Of a stretch of 11,922 nucleotides of DNA, positions 6,388 through 11,922 are shown piece by piece. The DNA is taken from positions 1 through 11,922 of the forward strand of contig JABSQL010000459.1 in assembly GCA_013215865.1 (NCBI GenBank), in the 5' to 3' direction. The notes under the pieces were generated by a model. The model was not told the DNA's origin. It worked only from the letters and a program-made list of their open reading frames with translations, and searched no databases. Source of the stretch: Candidatus Margulisiibacteriota bacterium. Lineage in GTDB: Bacteria; Margulisbacteria; Marinamargulisbacteria; DT-59. The position numbers and the translations under genes are program-made. Numbering within the stretch: the first letter of the stretch is position 1; each line of letters begins with the position of its first letter.

Positions 6388-6945
6388 GTGTATAAACGGG
6401 TCATATTTTTAAGTTTCTTATGGATGATGGCGGCCTGCTATGTCCACGGAGAGACCAAAAAGGCCTATGAGCGTATTTTCTATACGCCGAAATCTGCATT
6501 GTCCGCCGTTTTTCCCTATGCAAGTCGCATTGAGCCCAAGTCGGCTATTTTTACCCATCATCAGCAAGATCAAATTGAAGCCGAATTGGGAATGAAAATT
6601 GATTTTCAAGACATCAATATTCATACTGCGTATAACAATCAAGGTCAGGAAAATGGCCGTGCATATATACTCAATGAATTGGGAAAGCATTATCCAATAA
6701 CCCTCATCGTCAAAATTCTGCCAGAAGGTGTTGTGGGAGACGTTAAAGTGATGGCCTATCGGGAACGTGTCGGAGGACAAATTAGAAAAAAGCGATTCTT
6801 AAACCAATTTATGGGAAAATCAGCTGATGCCACGCTTCGAGTCAACCAGGACATTGATGGAATCACGGGTGCTACGATATCATCATGGTCTGTTTCGAAA
6901 GCTGTAAAGAAGGCATTGGTGATTCATAAATGGCTCAGTATGTAA
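6388..6945 (+). CDS. Exported FMN-binding domain protein (covalent flavin carrier)
   Basis: A 185-residue exported protein with a C-terminal FMN-binding domain of the RnfG/NqrC type. The flavinylation motif is D157-G-I-T160-G-A-T163 (consensus DxxTGAT). The second Thr, T163, is the expected phosphoester acceptor for FMN, attached by an ApbE transferase not seen in this window. Residues 107-127 (LIVKILPEGVVGDVKVMAYR) match the strand region that precedes the motif in this family. The GTG start at 6388 lies 12 bp after the porin stop with only a weak ribosome binding site (TAGGTAG), so translation may be coupled. The N terminus is a signal sequence; MAAC at 14-17 is close to a lipobox, so the protein could be a lipoprotein, or it could be cut after YVHG. 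It probably receives electrons from, or passes them to, the PepSY-type protein encoded next. Confidence 0.85.
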   Translation: MYKRVIFLSFLWMMAACYVHGETKKAYERIFYTPKSALSAVFPYASRIEPKSAIFTHHQQDQIEAELGMKIDFQDINIHTAYNNQGQENGRAYILNELGKHYPITLIVKILPEGVVGDVKVMAYRERVGGQIRKKRFLNQFMGKSADATLRVNQDIDGITGATISSWSVSKAVKKALVIHKWLSM

Positions 6946-7601
6946 AATCTATTCACCGCTTTTTGGGCATTTCTGCCTCTATTTTTATTGTCACTTTAGC
7001 GGTAACAGGCCTGTTATTAAATCACCCCCAAATACTAGAATCAAAAGACCCAACCAATACGATTAAAGGGCAAATAAAAACAATTGCGGTTCATCCAAGT
7101 CATTCTAATGAAGTTTGGTTTGGCACAAATCAGGGACTTTATGTATCAAAAGACAAGGGAAAATCCAGCCAATATGTAGATTTAAAATTGGGGCACTATC
7201 CAATTCAAGATTTAGATTTTATAGGGGCTGATGTGATCGTTGCCATAAAGGACGGCTATATTCTTAGGTCTCACAATTCTGGCAATGTTTGGGAAAGGGT
7301 CCCGCTTCCAGATGGAGTGACAGAAATACTCTCCATTGATGCTCAAATCTCTGGGCTCACCATTGTAAGTACGTCAGGTGTTTATCACACTTCCCTTCAA
7401 GCATGGGATTGGCAACGCATGATGGGTCAGGGGACAGGAGGAAACATAAAAGAAACAATCAAAGCCATCCATACAGGGTATATCTTTTTTCCATTGCTCA
7501 CATATTTGTATGATGGTGCTGCCGTTATTTTGGTTATTATGGTTGTGACTGGCTTTGTGATGTATATCAGAACCAGGAACACATATTCGAATAAATATTA
7601 G
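6930..7601 (+). CDS. PepSY-associated TM protein with an Asp-box-like periplasmic insert
   Basis: A 223-residue membrane protein whose ATG overlaps the end of the flavoprotein gene by 16 bp. Helix 1 (about 10-30, IHRFLGISASIFIVTLAVTG) carries the HRxLG and TGLLLNHP features of PepSY-associated membrane helices. Helix 2 (about 194-213, ending VVTGFVMYIR) is preceded by IHTG. His9, His32 and His181 could ligate heme, as proposed for relatives, but this is not proven here. The roughly 150-residue extracytoplasmic loop is not an ordinary PepSY domain: it contains VWFGTNQGLYVSKDKGKSS (S73-D75-G77) and RSHNSGNVWERV (S114-N116-G118-W121), which look like Asp-box/BNR propeller repeats. Likely role: inner-membrane electron conduit for the neighbouring flavoprotein. 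Confidence 0.72.
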   Translation: MAQYVKSIHRFLGISASIFIVTLAVTGLLLNHPQILESKDPTNTIKGQIKTIAVHPSHSNEVWFGTNQGLYVSKDKGKSSQYVDLKLGHYPIQDLDFIGADVIVAIKDGYILRSHNSGNVWERVPLPDGVTEILSIDAQISGLTIVSTSGVYHTSLQAWDWQRMMGQGTGGNIKETIKAIHTGYIFFPLLTYLYDGAAVILVIMVVTGFVMYIRTRNTYSNKY

Positions 7602-7633
7602 TATGATAATCGTGAGATTTCTTGGGAGGAAAT

Positions 7634-8701
7634 ATGTCGAGCAACCATTCAGAAACAAATAATATTGAGATAATAGGTTTTCAAAACTACGAAAAAGAGA
7701 ATGCACTAATAAATAAATACTTAGATGGGTTGGATGGAAACTCCCATATGAGTCGATTTGATTACATTGTCCAAAAGTGGGGATACCAAGATCCGGACAC
7801 CACATTGGAGGGTCTGTTTAAGCATTTTAGAGCAAATGGAGGGAGTTCTAAAAACTTTATGGAGCTCCATTTTAATACACGGACTGATGAAAAGCACCTT
7901 TTTGGAACTCTCGAGACCTGGCATTTGGAGCGGTTACAGGAAAAGTATTTCCTAAAATCAAAGAAACCGTATTGCATCCATGACTTTTACAGAAGAGGCA
8001 ATGGACATAAGTCATATTATAAATTTGATCCAACGAAGAAAGATATAACGGTTGAAGAATATGATAAACCAGGCCTGAAAATTAGAGAACGCTTCTTAAA
8101 GATGTTTCTTAACCCTGGGGATGAAGTCACATACTTCTGGAGCTGGCCTGTTGAGTACATGAAGCTTCCTGTCCTTAAATATGAAGAATTTCCCACTGTC
8201 ATGGATATCATCCCATGGCCAACCAAGGACACCAAACTTTACTTTATTGATGAAGAAGCTGATAAATATAATTTGAACTGGAAGATGTTAAATGAAAAGA
8301 AAGTGTATTACCTTCCCGTAAAGATCATCCCAACACCCAAAGCATTTAAAACCTACAATGCAAAGATGGAATCTGAAATTGAAAACAAGGAAAACTTCAA
8401 GAAATATTATTCAGACAAACGCACCCACTCATTGACGCGCCTCCATCCTTGGGTATCTGAGTGGTTTGTAGAGAAAGACCCAGGACGTTTCCAGTACAAC
8501 ATTGGGGACAGGTTAATCTTCATCCAAAACCATACCCAGAAACGAATATATGGCTTTTTCTTTCAGGATTATTATGGTGTTCGTCCAGGAAACTTACGGT
8601 GGTTGGTTGACAGGATTGTTGAAGACATAAGAAAAGAGGGTTTTCACCTGAAAAAGGATAGATTTTTAACAGAAGGAGCATCATCATGGTTAAAAAAATA
8701 A
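7634..8701 (+). CDS. Hypothetical 355-aa protein, first of a three-gene unknown block
   Basis: I do not recognise this protein. ATG 7634 follows GGGAGGA by 3 nt; a TTG at 7622 in the same frame lies before that ribosome binding site and is rejected as start. There is no signal peptide or membrane helix. The protein is unusually rich in Trp, Tyr, Phe and His and largely hydrophilic, with basic and aromatic stretches (KPYCIHDFYRRGNGHKSYYK near 114-133; TYFWSWPVEYMKLP near 167-180). The last 90 residues (WVSEWFVEKDPGRFQYNIGD ... YGVRPGNLRWLVDRIVEDIR) end in a probable amphipathic helix. The gene starts 32 nt after the PepSY gene with no terminator between, and overlaps the next gene by 16 bp in another frame. 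A cytoplasmic, aromatic-rich alpha/beta protein is as much as can be said. Confidence 0.78.
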   Translation: MSSNHSETNNIEIIGFQNYEKENALINKYLDGLDGNSHMSRFDYIVQKWGYQDPDTTLEGLFKHFRANGGSSKNFMELHFNTRTDEKHLFGTLETWHLERLQEKYFLKSKKPYCIHDFYRRGNGHKSYYKFDPTKKDITVEEYDKPGLKIRERFLKMFLNPGDEVTYFWSWPVEYMKLPVLKYEEFPTVMDIIPWPTKDTKLYFIDEEADKYNLNWKMLNEKKVYYLPVKIIPTPKAFKTYNAKMESEIENKENFKKYYSDKRTHSLTRLHPWVSEWFVEKDPGRFQYNIGDRLIFIQNHTQKRIYGFFFQDYYGVRPGNLRWLVDRIVEDIRKEGFHLKKDRFLTEGASSWLKK

Positions 8702-9993
8702 TAAGCTTAATTATCGGCTCATTTCCACACCCATTCCCCCATTTGAATGCTTATACAGACAAGCAGGGTAGAACGTTCCAGTTATTTAAGATTAAAACAA
8801 AGGGACTATTTTTACGTGTGAAAACGAAACAGGGACAACAGGTCACCTTCCCAGCTTCACGTATTCGAAATGGCGCCAATCCCGCCCAATCTTCGAATGA
8901 GGTAAAAAGGCTGTTATTATCTGCTGAAGGCGGGACGTATACGTTTACTCTTTACAGAGGTTATGTCTATGTCTTCCCCAAAATGGTTGCTGCAGGTATG
9001 GACTCTCTAAGCCACTTGGATAAGAAAAAAGATCTTTTGGAGGAAGATTTGCGTCAAGGAAATTTAGATAATACATATGAAAAATCGAGGGCCGCCCACC
9101 CACATGGAGTCTGGGTGGAAGTTGAATGGAAGAATTTTTTTACTGACCCTCTCACTTATGCAAAATATAGGGTTCCTGTGGAACAATATAGGCATCTCCT
9201 GCAGCATAACCGGCGATGCTATCTCGAAGAGGTCAGAGAGTCTCATGAAATAAGAAGGACAGGAAAGCCAAAAGACCACACATTTTTTCCGTTTAATTTC
9301 GTTCCTGAAGATATTCCGGATCTGATTGTACACTCCCGATTCTTGCGTGCGGAGACGCAAAGGTCCAAAGAAAAGGCTGTGCCAAAATGGAAGAAAAAAT
9401 TACTGGGTAAAAAGGCGAAAAGAAAACCGATAGTTAATTTCTTGGTATATCGAATTAAAAGTAAAGACCCTAAATATCGACAATATAACGGACTGGCATT
9501 CAAGTTAGGGGTTGATTCGAAAAATCAATGGGTAATATATACCTGCTTTGCAAGTCGAATAGATCATACCAAGGATTATATTGAAAGATGTGAAAGGTAC
9601 CCTGAATTAAGGTGTGTTCAGGCTTATGAAGACCACTTGAAAAATAAAAAAGAAGATAGACCTCTATTGTACAAACTGAAACAGACTCTAAAACACAAAA
9701 CAATCGCCGTGTTATCCCCATTCCTTGATACCAATCTGAGCACCAACGAACTGATACATACTTACAAAAGGTCCCATCCAGAATATTCAGGAGACGCAGG
9801 TAAGGCCATATATGCACAAGGAGAAGGGCCGAAAGGCGTTGAAGTGAATGGGGGTCTCATTACAAATTTTAGTGACCTCTGTGACGATTCATTAAAAGAT
9901 AAATTCCATTTTATGTTGCCTTTTTACCCGGACCAAACAAAAAACCGCCCCCCGTTTAATCACAATATTCTTAGACAGATTATGATTGAATAG
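8686..9993 (+). CDS. Hypothetical 435-aa basic protein, second of the unknown block
   Basis: I do not recognise this protein. ATG 8686 lies inside the end of the preceding gene behind GAAGGAG, so the two are translationally linked. The first 12 residues (MVKKIISLIIGS) form a short hydrophobic start, too short and poorly bounded for a confident signal peptide. A beta-rich N-terminal part (about 25-100, with TFTLYRGYVYVF) is followed by a charged helix (111-136). A strongly basic segment lies at about 221-248 (KWKKKLLGKKAKRKP), which could touch nucleic acid or membrane. The C-terminal part contains LAFKLGVDSKNQWVIYTCFA and a GDAGKAIYAQGEGPKGVEVN stretch. No catalytic motif of a known nuclease, ATPase or peptidase is visible. 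Confidence 0.78.
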   Translation: MVKKIISLIIGSFPHPFPHLNAYTDKQGRTFQLFKIKTKGLFLRVKTKQGQQVTFPASRIRNGANPAQSSNEVKRLLLSAEGGTYTFTLYRGYVYVFPKMVAAGMDSLSHLDKKKDLLEEDLRQGNLDNTYEKSRAAHPHGVWVEVEWKNFFTDPLTYAKYRVPVEQYRHLLQHNRRCYLEEVRESHEIRRTGKPKDHTFFPFNFVPEDIPDLIVHSRFLRAETQRSKEKAVPKWKKKLLGKKAKRKPIVNFLVYRIKSKDPKYRQYNGLAFKLGVDSKNQWVIYTCFASRIDHTKDYIERCERYPELRCVQAYEDHLKNKKEDRPLLYKLKQTLKHKTIAVLSPFLDTNLSTNELIHTYKRSHPEYSGDAGKAIYAQGEGPKGVEVNGGLITNFSDLCDDSLKDKFHFMLPFYPDQTKNRPPFNHNILRQIMIE

Positions 9994-10008
9994 ACCAGAG
10001 GCATTTAT

Positions 10009-11922
10009 ATGTATGGTGCACTACCATTTTTTAGTCTGCATTTTAATCCTGAGGGTATGCAATACCCCATTGTGCATCCCATTTATCAAAATACCTTAGT
10101 GGGAATGATTATTTTAGAGCTGGATTTATTTATGAAAAATTTTTTACACGGTGGCGATATATCTGGTAGTGAAAAATGGATGCATGATCATGAAGAAATA
10201 CCTCATCTTCTTCGACAAAATCGAGAGGCACTTCAGAAGGTCAAAATAGAAATAAATAAAATGGAGGGATCTATAGAAAAAATTCAAGCAGAAATAAACA
10301 GAATAAAAAAAGAAGGCCCCGAAAAGTCCATCGATGAAGTGGGCTACACTTCGGAAAGTTATGATAGATATCTTAGTAGATTAAGCGTGCCCAGAGAAAT
10401 ATATGAAAAAGAAGCAATAAAATATCATGATGCAGTAGAAAGGTACAATGGATTAGTAGACAGAGAAAAAATGTTATCGCAACAATTAGGATATAAAGAA
10501 AAAATAACCCTTGAAAAACTTCAAAAGAAATACGGCTATATCGATTTTCACGATGTTCAACGTGATTTTGAATCTTTAGACGACAAGAAACGTAAAGTGG
10601 TTTTGAAATCAGAAAAAGACATGGAAATAAAAAGATTGTTGAAACTAGACCAAGAGGTAGCTCGAGAAGAAAAAGAAGAAGATCTGACACAACATAACGT
10701 TAAAGCAGCGGATCATATTTATCCCTTCCATCTGCGGGGTGTCGGTATGAGTGAAGATCATTGGATTCACAACTTTTTTGCCGCATATGATGAATTTCAA
10801 ATAATAACAAAGTGCATTATTCCTGTATTTGATGATAAAGAAAATAGGGTCCATAATTTTAAGAAAAGGATAGAATTTATGGGTCTTAAGGATCTTTCTG
10901 ATGTCATGAAGTGTATAAAAATAGCCCATAATGTTGGATTAAATGTGAGAGTAGTTACAACGCCTCAAGGAGGAGAAGCCCCAGAAAGAAAACACCAAGA
11001 TGGGGATGATGAGACCCAAAACAAACCCATAGAAGATATGCGGTATCATTGTTCAGCCCTCCAAAAAGATATGCCTTGGGATGAGGTCGGTAGTGACGAA
11101 AAGGATACCCCCATTATATGCTTGGTAAATTTAGGTGGCCGTCTGGTTTATGCCTCACTTAGAGAAGACGATGAAGAAGAAGCAATAATGGATATACGCT
11201 CTTTTGAAATAAGAGGGGAGGGTGATAATGAAAAAATAAAAATGAATTATACTGCTGGATTTCGAATCCATGGACGTCAAAGAAAAATAGAACATTATGA
11301 AAATTTGGTTGTGATGGATCCAGGATTTGATGCGCACCACAATATAGACTACATGCCTGAACAAAAAGAAAAATTGAGAGCGTATTCAGAAAAACACAAA
11401 AAACCCCACCCCAGCATTAAAATTATTAATGATATATATATGGGTATAAGGAAAGATATTGAAAATAATATGGGTTCTTTTAGCCCTAAAATAATGAGAT
11501 ACTTAGAACTTTTTAAGGTAATAAATTCCTTCGTTTTTATCTTGAACTCCTTTAAAGCGAATGGACGCGTCCCCATCTTAGACCCTCCAGCTCCTGATAA
11601 ATATATTCCCTATAATATGCCGCACTCTTTTCCGCCTGTACCTGTAGGTGTTGAGACAAAAGAAGAAAAAGATGTACCGAAAGTATACCGGGTCATTGGT
11701 GGGTGTGGTATGAGAACAGAAAATATGGAATCCCAAAAAGTAGAAAAGTTTAAAAGGATTTGGAGAGATATACATGAAAGTGCTGAAACCAAACATGACG
11801 GAGCGGGCAACAGAAATCGTTATAGTTGGAGGGAAGTAGAGGGCCAAAAAAGGTATTTTTTTAGTGTCAAAACGGCCCCTTTTTCAGGCACTCCTCAGGA
11901 TGCTTTTGAGAATATGATTTCT
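10009..11922 (+). CDS. Large coiled-coil-bearing hypothetical protein, runs off right edge
   Basis: The plus strand stays open for 638 codons from ATG 10009 to the window end with no stop, so the protein is at least 638 residues and its C terminus is missing. It starts 15 nt after the previous stop behind a modest AGAGG ribosome binding site. Layout: an N-terminal segment (1-50) with the pattern HPIYQNTLVGMIILELDLFM and FLHGG; a predicted long coiled coil at about 62-102 (EALQKVKIEINKMEGSIEKI ...) and more charged helix to about 230; then a mixed region with IYPFHLRGVGM (237-247) and a long acidic/basic middle; a hydrophobic turn (VINSFVFILNSF, 504-515); a Pro-rich linker (522-547); and a segment with YRVIGGCGMRTE (560-571). 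No known enzyme motif is seen. The gene uses ATA for Ile and AAA/GAA heavily. Confidence 0.8.
   Translation, partial: MYGALPFFSLHFNPEGMQYPIVHPIYQNTLVGMIILELDLFMKNFLHGGDISGSEKWMHDHEEIPHLLRQNREALQKVKIEINKMEGSIEKIQAEINRIKKEGPEKSIDEVGYTSESYDRYLSRLSVPREIYEKEAIKYHDAVERYNGLVDREKMLSQQLGYKEKITLEKLQKKYGYIDFHDVQRDFESLDDKKRKVVLKSEKDMEIKRLLKLDQEVAREEKEEDLTQHNVKAADHIYPFHLRGVGMSEDHWIHNFFAAYDEFQIITKCIIPVFDDKENRVHNFKKRIEFMGLKDLSDVMKCIKIAHNVGLNVRVVTTPQGGEAPERKHQDGDDETQNKPIEDMRYHCSALQKDMPWDEVGSDEKDTPIICLVNLGGRLVYASLREDDEEEAIMDIRSFEIRGEGDNEKIKMNYTAGFRIHGRQRKIEHYENLVVMDPGFDAHHNIDYMPEQKEKLRAYSEKHKKPHPSIKIINDIYMGIRKDIENNMGSFSPKIMRYLELFKVINSFVFILNSFKANGRVPILDPPAPDKYIPYNMPHSFPPVPVGVETKEEKDVPKVYRVIGGCGMRTENMESQKVEKFKRIWRDIHESAETKHDGAGNRNRYSWREVEGQKRYFFSVKTAPFSGTPQDAFENMIS

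Noticed and set aside
7602..7607. TATGAT as a -10 box for a separate promoter before the 355-aa gene
   Set aside because: No TTGACA-like box lies 16-18 bp upstream, so co-transcription with the PepSY gene is as likely.
7622..7633. TTG start for the 355-aa gene giving four extra residues
   Set aside because: The added codons are the ribosome binding site itself (GGGAGGA); ATG 7634 is the natural start.
7374..7805. Minus-strand 143-aa ORF
   Set aside because: It spans the end of the PepSY gene and the start of the next gene in antisense. Its His/Cys/Leu-rich composition is a shadow of those genes.
10373..11847. Several minus-strand ORFs of 66-105 aa across the right end
   Set aside because: They lie antisense to the long plus-strand gene, have improbable Phe/Ile/Leu-rich compositions produced by reading AAA/GAA codons backwards, and lack good ribosome binding sites.
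1..11922. tRNA, rRNA, CRISPR array, IS element or phage integrase
   Set aside because: On reading both strands I saw no regularly spaced repeat array, no transposase or integrase motif and no recognisable tRNA arm pattern. Faint or diverged examples could still be missed by eye.

Overview
The window looks like chromosome from a Gram-negative (diderm) bacterium. Two genes encode signal-peptide-bearing proteins that end in a C-terminal Phe, as outer-membrane beta-barrels do, and most genes start behind strong GGAG/AAGGAG ribosome binding sites. I cannot name the species. An Lrp-type regulator overlapping an aminotransferase, next to porins and a MazE-like antitoxin, would suit an environmental lineage such as the PVC/Omnitrophota group or a deltaproteobacterium, but that is a weak inference.

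Layout. (1) Positions 1-711 are accessory in character. The start of a ribbon-helix-helix antitoxin gene runs off the left edge on the minus strand, with a perfect 9-bp inverted repeat upstream of it. Next comes a second, solitary ribbon-helix-helix gene (minus strand), then about 245 bp with no convincing gene but with palindromic TATGCATA repeats and a 12-nt perfect Shine-Dalgarno sequence. (2) Positions 712-3096 are housekeeping genes: a class I aminotransferase and its Lrp/AsnC-type regulator in a 1-nt-overlapping minus-strand operon, divergent from a HAD phosphatase of the phosphoglycolate phosphatase type. (3) Positions 3133-3833 hold a small minus-strand pair: an unrecognised 155-aa gene and, downstream of it, a 58-codon gene broken by one extra base in a run of five C/G. 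(4) Positions 4013-7601 are envelope genes. One porin-like gene (minus strand) is divergent from an operon of porin, FMN-binding flavoprotein and PepSY-type membrane protein. The two promoters are back to back with nearly touching -35 boxes. The operon reads as an extracytoplasmic electron-transfer module: membrane redox anchor, covalent-flavin carrier and outer-membrane channel. (5) Positions 7634-11922 hold three tightly packed plus-strand genes of unknown function (355 aa, 435 aa and at least 638 aa, the last open at the right edge). They start 32 nt after the PepSY gene with no visible terminator, so they may be transcribed with it.

The best candidate for something undescribed is the three-gene block at the right. 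None of its products matches a family I recognise, the genes are spaced like an operon, and the third is a long coiled-coil-bearing protein rich in ATA codons whose end is not seen. No tRNA, rRNA, CRISPR array, transposase or integrase is visible in the window.
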